Below, piece after piece: positions 53,301 to 61,511 of a stretch of DNA of 64,000 bases. How positions within the stretch are numbered: position 1 is the stretch's first letter; the number at the start of each line of letters is the position of its first letter. The notes beneath the pieces are model-generated. The model was given only the letters and a program-made list of their open reading frames with translations, ran no database searches and was not told the DNA's origin. Source of the DNA: Gimesia chilikensis (GTDB lineage: Bacteria; Planctomycetota; Planctomycetia; Planctomycetales; Planctomycetaceae); NCBI RefSeq assembly GCF_007744075.1, contig NZ_CP036266.1, forward strand, positions 7,406,564-7,470,563, written 5' to 3'. The translations under genes and the position numbers were made by a program.

Positions 53301-54947
53301 TTAGTGATTGAAAATAAATTCGTTGGAGTTCAGCAGAGCCCAGTACAGGTCCTGGTAGGCGGCCAGTTTGTCCGGAGACCGGGCGATCAGTCTCTGGGCA
53401 CTGGTCACTTCCCGACGATCAGGATATCGGCTCAGAGTCGAAAGGAACATTTTGCGGATCTTATCCTGATCGTTCCCCTTCGACAGCAGCATCTGATTCA
53501 GATAGCTGCCACTCTCGGCGCTGATGGCGTTCTTGGTTAATTCTCCGTTCATCATCATCAGAGCCTGAGGAATGGTGCCATTAAATGTAGTGGTGTCATC
53601 CCCGGAATCGGTATCGAAGGCAACCATAAACTGATTCATCCACTGACGACGCTGCTGTTCGGCACGTTCCCAGTTAGACTGTCCAGACTTGTGAGCCCCC
53701 GTGGCGACAATGAGTGAATCGTACAACTGTTCGGCAGTCATATTCTTAACGTACATATGAGAGAACAGAGGAGTCTCTCCACGTTCAGGACTGTCAATTT
53801 CATTCTTGCTGCCATACTGGCTGGTCAGGTTGTAGGCTTCACTGTTACAGATCCAGCGGGCCAATTGTTTGAGGTCGTAATCTTTTTTGACCAGTTCTTC
53901 GGCCATTTTATTTAACAGTTCAGGGTGTGAGGCAGGGTTATGAGGACCCATGTCATCCACGGGACGGGTGAAACCGTAGCCCATGAAGTAACCCCACATC
54001 CGGTTGACAATCGCAGTGGCGATCAGAGGACGATCTCCCTTTACGATCAGCTTGGAAAATTCCTTACGCCGTTCAACACCTGAATCAGGGCTGACTTTAA
54101 ATTCTTCAAAGATCGGATAAGCAACCTGCATCAGCCCCGAACGTTTTTCGTAATAGACGGGACCATCAAATCCGGTGGCTACGATTTCTGAATAATCGTC
54201 AACCTGACGACCGGTTTTCGGATCAGTTTTACGATGGTTCACCCGTCGCATCTGACGGAAGAAACTGTTGTATTCCCAGAACTGGTTCTGTTTCCAGTCG
54301 TTGAACGGATGGTTGTGACACTGGGTGCACTGCACCTGGATTCCCAGGAACAGACGCGTGGTGGCGGCTGTGACCTGCACTGCTTCGTCATTGTTCTGCA
54401 TCTGGGCCAGCAGGTAGTTGACTGCCCCGTTTTCTTCAAAATGCCCTTCCGCAGTCACGAGATCCTGAACGGTTTCATCCCAGGGGCGGTTTTTGGCAAA
54501 CGCCTCACGCAGGAACTTTTGCATCCCGTTGCGGCTCACCCGTCGTGGAGTACGACGACCGATGAGCAGGTTCGTCCAGACATTCGTAAAGTTCTGTACA
54601 TAGCCGGGATCGTCCAGCAACTGATCAATCAATTTAGATCGCTTGGCAGAGTCACGATCTTTGACAAACTTCTCAACCGTTTCTGCGGAAGGGATTTGAC
54701 CAATCAGATCCAGATGAACTCGACGAATCCACTCCTCATCGGAAGCGACGGGAGAAGGATCGACTTCGTTGTCTTCCCAACCCTGGCGAACCCGCTGGTT
54801 GATGAAGTCGATAAATGGATCAAAAGCCCCGGTGGAAAATGCCTTCGTTCTGCTCTCCGGACCTGCAGCATTGACGGCAGGCGACAGAGCGCTGGCACAA
54901 AGTAATACTGTGAAAACAACACTGAGTTGTTTAGAAAAACGACGCAT
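53301..54947 (-). CDS. DUF1549/DUF1553 domain protein, secreted
   Basis: A 548-residue protein. The ATG at 54947 has GGAG ten bases upstream and yields a signal peptide (V-V-F-T-V-L-L-C-A-S-A-L, cleaved near V-N-A-A-G). The DUF1549 domain (~45-250) starts W-I-R-R-V-H-L-D-L-I-G-Q-I-P, includes C-T-Q-C-H-N-H-P-F, a CxxCH motif that could bind haem c, and leads to DUF1553 (~260-548), with N-R-M-W-G-Y-F-M-G-Y-G-F. It is a paralogue of the C-terminal part of the 49133-51277 protein but has no anti-sigma domain. It sits directly upstream of the DUF1501 gene. Confidence 0.9.
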   Translation of the reverse strand: MRRFSKQLSVVFTVLLCASALSPAVNAAGPESRTKAFSTGAFDPFIDFINQRVRQGWEDNEVDPSPVASDEEWIRRVHLDLIGQIPSAETVEKFVKDRDSAKRSKLIDQLLDDPGYVQNFTNVWTNLLIGRRTPRRVSRNGMQKFLREAFAKNRPWDETVQDLVTAEGHFEENGAVNYLLAQMQNNDEAVQVTAATTRLFLGIQVQCTQCHNHPFNDWKQNQFWEYNSFFRQMRRVNHRKTDPKTGRQVDDYSEIVATGFDGPVYYEKRSGLMQVAYPIFEEFKVSPDSGVERRKEFSKLIVKGDRPLIATAIVNRMWGYFMGYGFTRPVDDMGPHNPASHPELLNKMAEELVKKDYDLKQLARWICNSEAYNLTSQYGSKNEIDSPERGETPLFSHMYVKNMTAEQLYDSLIVATGAHKSGQSNWERAEQQRRQWMNQFMVAFDTDSGDDTTTFNGTIPQALMMMNGELTKNAISAESGSYLNQMLLSKGNDQDKIRKMFLSTLSRYPDRREVTSAQRLIARSPDKLAAYQDLYWALLNSNEFIFNH

Positions 54948-55355
54948 TTTCGAGTACTCCACTGTTGTAAAAAAATGAGAGACTGAAGACGCTACAGCAG
55001 TCGCACCGGTATTGCTGTGCTCCACCAAATTGCGAAAAGAAAGCTGTCTCGCTACTGTAATAACTAACTCAAAGCGCAAAACATTCGAGGCGACTCTCAA
55101 TAATATCTGGAAATTATGCCAATTACCTTACTATAGAGTACACGATTTTCCACAATTTCCAATGCGAATATCAATCATTTTTGATGCTAACTCTGAATCC
55201 CCGATGTAACACATATCGACATAACACCCTGATATTATATATCTTATAAACGGTACCACCCATACATTTACCCCTCTTCAGGAAACCAGCACCTTCATCT
55301 ACCCGGGCTAAATGTGACACATGTATACGCCAACCTGGAAAACCGAGATAAACCC
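54948..55355. other. AT-rich divergent intergenic region
   Basis: 408 bases, clearly AT-richer than the flanks (near 55090-55250). It carries the promoters for the DUF1549 gene (-) and the SDR gene (+). I see no RNA gene, and the ATATCG bases near 55214 lack the second arm of the ArsR operator, so that is probably chance. Confidence 0.5.
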
Positions 55356-56150
55356 ATGCCAAACCAATATCAGTTCCAAGACCAGGTAGTCATTATTACA
55401 GGTGCAGGAAACGGAATTGGTCGCGCTACCGCAATCATGATGGCGGAAGCCGGGGCTCACGTATTCGCAGGAGACGTCAAACATCTCGCAGAAAACCGGG
55501 AACTGTTCGAGCGACTGGGAATCGTGGAAGTGACCTGTGACGTACGTCAGGAATCAGACGTGCAGGCATTGATCGAACAGGCCGTCAACCAGCATGGTCG
55601 CATAGATGTGCTGGTAAACAATGCCGGGATCGGCATGGTCAAACAGATTCATCTCGTCACTGAAGAAGAGTGGAACGCCTGTATAGACACCAATCTGAAA
55701 GGGACCTTCCTGGGTTGCAAACATGCGATTAAACACATGCTGACCACTGGTGGGGGAGCAATCGTCAACACTGCCAGCAACGCGGGTCTACTCCCGCGGG
55801 CCCATGACCCGGTTTACTCAATCAGCAAACACGCGGTCGTTGCCCTGACCGAAAGCCTGGGACTCTGCCACGGAAAAGACAACATTCGTATCAACTGTGT
55901 CTGTCCGGGCCCCGTCGGAGAGACCGGCATGATGAATGATGATATAGCCAGAGCAGTAGATCCGGACGGGCTGACCCAGTCCATGATTAACGCCAGCCCG
56001 ATCGCTGCCGCCAACAAACGAATGATCAGCCCACAGGAAGTTGCTGCTGCCATCTGTTACCTGGCCAGCAAAGACGCCCTGATGGTTTCCGGCACCGCTC
56101 TCCGCATTGATGGTGGCAAATCACTGGGAGTACCACCTCAGGCAAAGTAG
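55356..56150 (+). CDS. SDR-family oxidoreductase
   Basis: A 264-residue classical SDR. The ATG at 55356 gives M-P-N-Q-Y-Q-F-Q-D and the cofactor motif T-G-A-G-N-G-I-G; an in-frame start 14 codons upstream is less likely. N-N-A-G-I-G, S-N-A-G and Y-S-I-S-K (active Tyr and Lys) are present, and it ends near R-I-D-G-G-K. It is NAD(P)-dependent; the substrate cannot be told. It is not closely like the SDR at 48237-48989. Confidence 0.88.
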   Translation: MPNQYQFQDQVVIITGAGNGIGRATAIMMAEAGAHVFAGDVKHLAENRELFERLGIVEVTCDVRQESDVQALIEQAVNQHGRIDVLVNNAGIGMVKQIHLVTEEEWNACIDTNLKGTFLGCKHAIKHMLTTGGGAIVNTASNAGLLPRAHDPVYSISKHAVVALTESLGLCHGKDNIRINCVCPGPVGETGMMNDDIARAVDPDGLTQSMINASPIAAANKRMISPQEVAAAICYLASKDALMVSGTALRIDGGKSLGVPPQAK

Positions 56151-56152
56151 TT

Positions 56153-56764
56153 TCAGCCTGCAAAACAGGAGGGAACATGCTCTTTGAGCAGTTGGATCTG
56201 CTGATCGGTTAACGGGGTCACCAGCTTGCAGTCGACGCGATGGAATTCGCTGTCCAGTGATTCACACCGTAAGACCTCTGCAGAGACATTCAGTGAAAAG
56301 TTCAGCTGCGTTTCTTCAACGCGCAACTGGAGTTGTTCCCGCGGTTGAAATTCAGATCGAGCAGCAAAGGAAATCCCGTTGCGACTGACATTAATCGCAT
56401 AGCCTTTTTTACCAGTCGCTTCCCCTGCAGAAGTCTGCCCTGCTTCATCCTGATTGAAGGCCAGAATGATGGCATCACTTGAATGCCGGGGAAAGGCACG
56501 ACGCTCACCGGGGTGCCCCTGCGATTGTTCGAAACGCTCTGCCTTGGGAACTGCGGGAGATTGCTTCCGGTCCAGTTTCTCCAGCAGACTTCCCCAGGTT
56601 CGACCTGTCGAGGTGGTGACCACCCGAGTCGACAACCCAGCAGCTCTTCTGCAATTGCGAAAAGAAACAGGTTCACTTTTTCGAGAGATTCCCGGCGGTA
56701 AAATCTCCTCAATCGCCTGTTTTCTCAAATTAACTTCCGGCTGACTCTCTGTGACTATACCCAT
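56153..56764 (-). CDS. PilZ-domain protein
   Basis: A 203-residue protein with an N-terminal half of no recognised domain and a C-terminal PilZ domain. The c-di-GMP motifs are R-R-A-F-P-R-H-S and N-V-S-R-N-G. The ATG at 56764 is preferred; an in-frame GTG at 56827 would add 21 residues, and neither has a strong ribosome-binding site. Its stop lies 2 bases from that of the convergent SDR gene. No diguanylate cyclase or effector is nearby. Confidence 0.78.
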   Translation of the reverse strand: MGIVTESQPEVNLRKQAIEEILPPGISRKSEPVSFRNCRRAAGLSTRVVTTSTGRTWGSLLEKLDRKQSPAVPKAERFEQSQGHPGERRAFPRHSSDAIILAFNQDEAGQTSAGEATGKKGYAINVSRNGISFAARSEFQPREQLQLRVEETQLNFSLNVSAEVLRCESLDSEFHRVDCKLVTPLTDQQIQLLKEHVPSCFAG

Positions 56765-57311
56765 TAGTGTAAACCCGTTAGAGGATAAAAGATCTGTTCT
56801 TTTTAACAGGTCCGGATGTTCGCACACAGAACCTGACTCTCTCTAAACCTAGGTCACAAAATGGGTCACGTCAAAGTTCAATCGACAATCATTCACCTCT
56901 TACCGACTCCTGCCTGCCAGACATTATTCTCCCACACTACATCAAGATTCATTATAAATAGGCTGCTACCTGACCAGATTGGCCTCTCGAACCTGGCCTA
57001 ATCCGCGTATCCCGCTCCTATATATACACTTACGTCCATTTTTTACGAAACGTGAAATTTTCAGGGGATTTCGGGTTTGTCTGGTGAGCAACAAGCTTGA
57101 GAAACCAGTATCGGGCAATTATACTGCCACGTTTCCAATGACTCTGAAGAAACGAATGAAGTTTTTCGGACGGATCATCGATAGGGGATTCTATATTTCA
57201 ATCCGATTGATCATGACCGCAGGATGAGCGCCCTGAAGATCTCAGTAACGCCTCTGCTCTCCGGTTACCCCGAGAACACCTTTCCCTGACAGGTAGCGAG
57301 ATAATACAGAC
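56765..57311. other. Intergenic region upstream of the FabZ-FabG-ACP cluster
   Basis: 547 bases without a supported gene; an 82-codon plus-strand frame (56979-57227) lacks a ribosome-binding site and domain features. TATAAA near 56953 could be a -10 box, without a matching -35. This region should carry the promoter of the lipid cluster. Confidence 0.5.
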
Positions 57312-57800
57312 ATGCGATTTTCGCTCGTCGATCAAATTAAAGAACTCGAGAAAGGCAAGTCGATCACGGCTGTCAAAAACCTTTCTCTCGCCGAAGAGTA
57401 TTTGCAGGACCACTTTCCCGGCTTCGCTGTCATGCCGGGCGTACTCATGGTCGAATCCATCGTGCAGGCCGGTGCCTGGCTGATGCGATATACCAATGAC
57501 TTTCAATACAGCACTGTCCTGTTAAAACAGACCAAGGCCATTCGCTTCAACAGTTTCGTCACCCCCGGCAAACAGCTGCGGGTTTCGCTCAGCATTCAGA
57601 AGTGGGAAGATAATCTCTGCACACTGAAAGCTTCGAGCGAAGTCGAAGGGGAAGCGGCTGTCAGCGGACGAATCGTTCTGGAGCAGTTTAATCTGGCTGA
57701 TAAGAACCCGTCGATGGCCGACAAGGATGCAGACCGGATCAAGGATCTGAAGACTCAATTTGCCCAGCTTTGGAATCCGGCTAAACAGGTTACCCCCTGA
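57312..57800 (+). CDS. fabZ: 3-hydroxyacyl-ACP dehydratase, FabZ family (copy 1)
   Basis: A 162-residue hot-dog-fold protein. The FabZ core reads D-H-F-P-G-F-A-V-M-P-G-V-L-M-V-E, with catalytic His34 and Glu48 at the 14-residue spacing of the family. It removes water from 3-hydroxyacyl-ACP to give the enoyl-ACP, in the cytoplasm. It is the first gene of a five-gene cluster; FabG follows after 75 bases. The ~15 C-terminal residues (D-R-I-K-D-L-K-T-Q-F) are a short helix beyond the usual fold. Confidence 0.88.
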   Translation: MRFSLVDQIKELEKGKSITAVKNLSLAEEYLQDHFPGFAVMPGVLMVESIVQAGAWLMRYTNDFQYSTVLLKQTKAIRFNSFVTPGKQLRVSLSIQKWEDNLCTLKASSEVEGEAAVSGRIVLEQFNLADKNPSMADKDADRIKDLKTQFAQLWNPAKQVTP

Positions 57801-57875
57801 AAGCAGAGCGATCCGGAATACGACTTCTGTCAAAGCACTAACAAATCTTGTTAACTATTTAGATTGGATTGAGGA

Positions 57876-58628
57876 ATGAAACTGGAAGGAAGAGTAGCGT
57901 TGGTAACCGGCGGCAGCCGCGGTATTGGAAAAGCCGTCGTGCAGGCCCTGGCCCGGGAAGGGGCTAAAGTTGCCTTTGTGTACCGTTCCAGTGCGGAAGC
58001 TGCAGAGCAGATCGTCAAAGAGCTGGCTGACGAAAACTGTGAAGCCATTGCCATTCAGGCTGACGTCGCCAACAAAACCGAGACCGATGCCGTTGTGGAA
58101 CAGGTCATCGAAAAATGGGAAAAGATTGACATCCTGGTCAACAACGCCGGTATCATCCGCGACGGTCTGCTGGCCACCATGTCTGCTGAAGACTGGCAGG
58201 CTGTCATCGACACTAACCTGACCAGTGTCTACAACTTCTCCCAGGCAGTGACACGTCCGATGATGTCAAAACGCTATGGGCGCATCATCAACATGTCCAG
58301 CGTCGCTGCTCACTTCGGTAACGCAGGACAGTCCAACTATGCCGCCAGTAAAGGGGGAATCATCGGATTCACCCGCTGCCTGGCCACCGAAGTCGCCAAG
58401 CGGGGTATCACCGTTAATGCGGTCGCTCCCGGTTTTATTGAAACAGACATGACCGTTGACGTGCGTAATGCCGCCGGCGATCAGATTAAGAAACACATTC
58501 CCGCCCGCCGTCTGGGTCTTCCCGAAGACATCGCCAATGCAGTGCTGTTCTTTGCCTGTGAAGACTCATCCTACGTCACCGGTCAGACTATGGCCGTAGA
58601 CGGTGGTCTGACTCTGGGTGGAATTTAA
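57876..58628 (+). CDS. fabG: 3-oxoacyl-ACP reductase, FabG family
   Basis: A 250-residue SDR. T-G-G-S-R-G-I-G binds NADPH; the catalytic triad is Ser142, Tyr155 and Lys159 (S-N-Y-A-A-S-K). N-N-A-G-I-I-R-D is the usual FabG motif, and it ends G-Q-T-M-A-V-D-G-G-L. It reduces 3-oxoacyl-ACP to the 3-hydroxy form. GAGGA lies just before the ATG. The position between FabZ and ACP supports the fatty-acid role over other SDR roles. A structured leader of ~190 bases separates it from the ACP gene. Confidence 0.92.
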   Translation: MKLEGRVALVTGGSRGIGKAVVQALAREGAKVAFVYRSSAEAAEQIVKELADENCEAIAIQADVANKTETDAVVEQVIEKWEKIDILVNNAGIIRDGLLATMSAEDWQAVIDTNLTSVYNFSQAVTRPMMSKRYGRIINMSSVAAHFGNAGQSNYAASKGGIIGFTRCLATEVAKRGITVNAVAPGFIETDMTVDVRNAAGDQIKKHIPARRLGLPEDIANAVLFFACEDSSYVTGQTMAVDGGLTLGGI

Positions 58629-58682
58629 TAAGCGTAAAATTCGAAGCAGCTCGTGGCTGTGACGAATCGAGATATTTTGTTT

Positions 58683-58762
58683 TGTCGACCATTCCGGAAT
58701 TGGGTCAATTCCGATCGTCGACACGGAAATTGTCAAAACTATTCCTCTCGCCGAATAGTTTT
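58683..58762 (+). other. Two hairpins in the leader between fabG and the ACP gene
   Basis: Hairpin 1 (58683-58723) has an outer TGTCGAC/GTCGACA pair and an inner GGAATTG-GGT-CAATTCC. Hairpin 2 (58735-58762) is a perfect 10-bp stem, AAAACTATTC/GAATAGTTTT with an 8-base loop. They may act as a partial attenuator or RNA processing site that lets ACP be made at a different level from FabG; there is no long T-run for a full terminator. Confidence 0.5.
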
Positions 58763-58820
58763 ACACAGGCTGGGTCGGCGGGAATAATCGACCTGCGGGT
58801 CGAAATCAAGGAGTATTTAG

Positions 58821-59207
58821 ATGCCAACTAGAGATGAAATCTTCGATTCCGTTCGTGAAACCCTCGTGGATGCCCTCGGACTGGATGACGACGAAGTAGT
58901 GCCCGAAGCGACCCTGATGGGAGACCTCGGTGCAGAATCCATTGACTTCCTGGACATCGCGTTCCGTCTGGAAAAAGCATTCGACATCAAGATTCCCCGT
59001 GGGGAACTCTTCCCGGAAAACATCGCTTCTTCCGATTCCGGTTTCGTGAAAGATGGCGAATTCACCGAAGCAGGGATTGCAGAACTGCGTGAAAAGATGC
59101 CACACGCAGACATCGATTCTTTTGCAGACGATCCCAAAGTCGAAAAGATGCAGGATCTGTTCACCGTCGAGATGCTGGTTAACTTCCTGGATGCCCGTCT
59201 GAAGTAA
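58821..59207 (+). CDS. Acyl carrier protein, extended form
   Basis: A 128-residue ACP with an AGGAG site 7 bases before the ATG. The phosphopantetheine site is D-L-G-A-E-S-I-D with Ser40. ACPs usually have ~80 residues; here an acidic insert of about 40-50 residues (roughly 60-110, with S-S-D-S-G-F, E-A-G-I-A-E-L-R-E-K and D-S-F-A-D-D) lies before the last helix, T-V-E-M-L-V-N-F-L. It carries acyl chains for the neighbouring FabZ, FabG and FabF enzymes; the insert may help choose these partners. The pI is clearly acidic, as in all ACPs. Confidence 0.9.
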   Translation: MPTRDEIFDSVRETLVDALGLDDDEVVPEATLMGDLGAESIDFLDIAFRLEKAFDIKIPRGELFPENIASSDSGFVKDGEFTEAGIAELREKMPHADIDSFADDPKVEKMQDLFTVEMLVNFLDARLK

Positions 59208-59245
59208 GCCAGAGTTATCTCTGATTAGAAAAACTGTCGAATGCA

Positions 59246-59272
59246 GCACAGCTCACTCCGGGTGGGCTGTGC
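59246..59272 (+). other. Hairpin after the ACP gene
   Basis: An 11-bp stem with one G-U pair (GCACAGCTCAC at 59246-59256, GTGGGCTGTGC at 59262-59272) and a 5-base loop lies 39 bases after the ACP stop. There is no T-run, so it more likely protects the ACP mRNA 3' end than terminates transcription. Confidence 0.45.
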
Positions 59273-59350
59273 CGCTTCGTCTGATCGAATCGCATTCAGA
59301 GCTGTTCGGTCTGCTTTAGCTTTAAGTCACCTGCAATAAGGTTCGCTGAA

Positions 59351-59839
59351 ATGCGCTGGTTCTGGATTGACCGCTTTATTGAATTCGAGAGCGGCTCTTA
59401 CGCCAAGAGTGTCAAAAACGTGACACTGGCTGAAGAGCATCTGCACGACCACTTCCCCGGTTTTCCGGTGATGCCCGGATCCCTGATGATCGAAGGTATG
59501 GCCCAGACGGGGGGAATTCTGCTGGGCGAGATCAATGATTTCGAACACATCGTGATTCTGGCCAAAGTGCCCCAGATGACGTTCCACAGCTGGGCCTGCC
59601 CGGGTGATCAGCTCATCTATACCGCCAAAATCACCAATGCCGGTGAGGAAGGGGGCGCCGTCGATGTGACCGCCATGGTGGGAGACCGCCTGGTTGCCGA
59701 AGGCAGCATCATCTTTGTTCACCTCGATCAAAGTGATTCCGAATTTGGCAAGATCGACCAGAAAAACTTCGTCTTTTCCATGAATCTGCTGGGAATTCTG
59801 GACGTGGGTCAGGCTGGAACAGGTGAAGAACAGGCTTAG
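59351..59839 (+). CDS. fabZ: 3-hydroxyacyl-ACP dehydratase, FabZ family (copy 2)
   Basis: A 162-residue paralogue of the FabZ at 57312, with the same His34 and Glu48 in D-H-F-P-G-F-P-V-M-P-G-S-L-M-I-E. The rest differs clearly from copy 1 (for example M-A-Q-T-G-G-I-L-L in the central helix), so it is not a recent duplication. One copy may favour a different chain length, or act as an isomerase as FabA does; that is inference. It lies between the ACP and FabF genes. Confidence 0.88.
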   Translation: MRWFWIDRFIEFESGSYAKSVKNVTLAEEHLHDHFPGFPVMPGSLMIEGMAQTGGILLGEINDFEHIVILAKVPQMTFHSWACPGDQLIYTAKITNAGEEGGAVDVTAMVGDRLVAEGSIIFVHLDQSDSEFGKIDQKNFVFSMNLLGILDVGQAGTGEEQA

Positions 59840-60014
59840 AGCGGCTATTTTTGAAACCTTGGTATGGAAGCCTTGATTCCAAATGGGCTACAATAATAAT
59901 TCATTGATCGAAGCATCAAACTAATTACGGGCTGCAAATCATACTCGCTGGGTCAAACAACACTCTGATTTGCCTGCTGTTACCAATTTCAATTTAAAAC
60001 AAGAATTCAAAGCT

Positions 60015-61298
60015 ATGAACCGCCGCGTTGTGATCACAGGTATTGGGGCCATCACTCCTTTAGGGAAAACCGTGGAAGATACCTGGAAAGCTCTCCAGGA
60101 GTCCAAGTGCGGAATCTCCAACATCACTCACTTTGACGCTTCCAATTTTCCCACCCGCTTCGCAGCCGAAGTCCACGACTTCCACCTCGAAGATTATGTC
60201 GATAACCTCGACCGCTTTGAATACTCGGGACGTAACATCCGCTACGCCATCGGCGCAGCCACCCAGGCCGTGAAAGATTCGGGCATTCTCGACGAAGACT
60301 TCGACCCCTCTATTTTCGGTGTGTACCTCGGTGCCGGCGAAGGTCAGCAGGACTTTTACCAGTTCATGAAACTGATCGCCCAGGCCCAGAATGACGGACA
60401 CGTCGACCTGGAGAAATTCACCAAAGCCGGTCTGGAACAGCTGAATCCGCTGTTCGAACTGGAACAGGAACCCAACATGCCCGCCGGTCACCTGGCGAGC
60501 CTGTTCAACGCTCAGGGTCCTAACCTCAACTGTCTGACCGCGTGTGCCGCTTCCAGCCAGGCGATTGGCGAAGCCTCGGAACTGATCCGTCGTGGCGATG
60601 TCGACATCATGCTTTCGGGTGGTGCCCACAGCATGATTCACCCCTTCGGCGTTACCGGGTTCAGCCTGTTGACGGCTCTTTCAACGCACAATGAAGATCC
60701 GGCCAAGGCATCGCGTCCTTTCGACCGCAACCGCGATGGTTTCGTGTTAGGCGAAGGTGCCGGTATGATGATTCTGGAAGACCTCGAACGGGCCCAGAAA
60801 CGGGGCGCCAAGATTTATGGCGAACTGGTTGGCTATGGTTCCAGTGCCGATGCTTACCGCGTGACCGACATTCATCCTGAAGGTCGCGGGGCGATCAAAT
60901 GTATCAAAATGGCAATGAGCCACGCCCAGCTCAATCCCGAAGACATTCACTACATCAACGCTCACGGAACGAGTACTGCCGTCAACGATAAAGTGGAAAC
61001 CCGGGCTATTAAAGGTGCGCTGGGCGATACTGCTTACAAAGTCCCCGTTTCCAGCATCAAGAGCATGATGGGCCACCTGATCGCCGCAGCAGGCAGCGTG
61101 GAAGCTATCACCTGCCTGATGGCAATTCGTGATAACGTCGTGCCCCCCACGATCAACTACGAAACCCCCGATCCGGATTGCGACCTGGATTACATTCCCA
61201 ACGAAGCCCGCCAGCAGAACGTCACATCAGCACTCTCCAACAGCTTTGGATTCGGTGGTCAGAACATCTCTCTGATCTTCTCTGAATTCAATGGCTAG
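60015..61298 (+). CDS. fabF: Beta-ketoacyl-ACP synthase, FabF (KAS II) family
   Basis: A 427-residue condensing enzyme. The ATG at 60015 gives M-N-R-R-V-V-I-T-G-I-G; an upstream in-frame start adds 15 unlikely residues. The catalytic triad is Cys177 (T-A-C-A-A-S-S-Q), His317 (N-A-H-G-T-S-T) and His354 (M-M-G-H-L-I-A-A-A-G-S), the Cys-His-His set of elongating KAS enzymes. It extends acyl chains on the ACP by two carbons from malonyl-ACP. Length is slightly above E. coli FabF (~413). It is the last gene of the cluster; FabD, FabH and FabI are absent here. Confidence 0.93.
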   Translation: MNRRVVITGIGAITPLGKTVEDTWKALQESKCGISNITHFDASNFPTRFAAEVHDFHLEDYVDNLDRFEYSGRNIRYAIGAATQAVKDSGILDEDFDPSIFGVYLGAGEGQQDFYQFMKLIAQAQNDGHVDLEKFTKAGLEQLNPLFELEQEPNMPAGHLASLFNAQGPNLNCLTACAASSQAIGEASELIRRGDVDIMLSGGAHSMIHPFGVTGFSLLTALSTHNEDPAKASRPFDRNRDGFVLGEGAGMMILEDLERAQKRGAKIYGELVGYGSSADAYRVTDIHPEGRGAIKCIKMAMSHAQLNPEDIHYINAHGTSTAVNDKVETRAIKGALGDTAYKVPVSSIKSMMGHLIAAAGSVEAITCLMAIRDNVVPPTINYETPDPDCDLDYIPNEARQQNVTSALSNSFGFGGQNISLIFSEFNG

Positions 61299-61511
61299 GC
61301 CGCTGCTGATCTATACGGGTTATTTCACAATATCCCGTAAACCGTCCAGATTGACAGAGACGCTCAGACAAAAACTGATTACACTGTAAGCAGCCCCAGG
61401 ATCTCCCTCAAAGAGAGATCTGTGGGCGGTGCGTCATCAAGATTTCAACAACGTATGATCATCGTCGCTGCTGCAGGCTTAGGCAGCGACTTCGCTTCCA
61501 GGGAGACGGTA

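Noticed and set aside
55205..55250. ATATCG-containing AT-rich stretch resembling the ArsR operator
   Set aside because: Only one arm is present and the spacing to any second arm does not match, so a third operator is not supported.
56979..57227. 82-codon frame upstream of the FabZ gene
   Set aside because: No ribosome-binding site or domain; the stretch is more AT-rich than coding DNA here.
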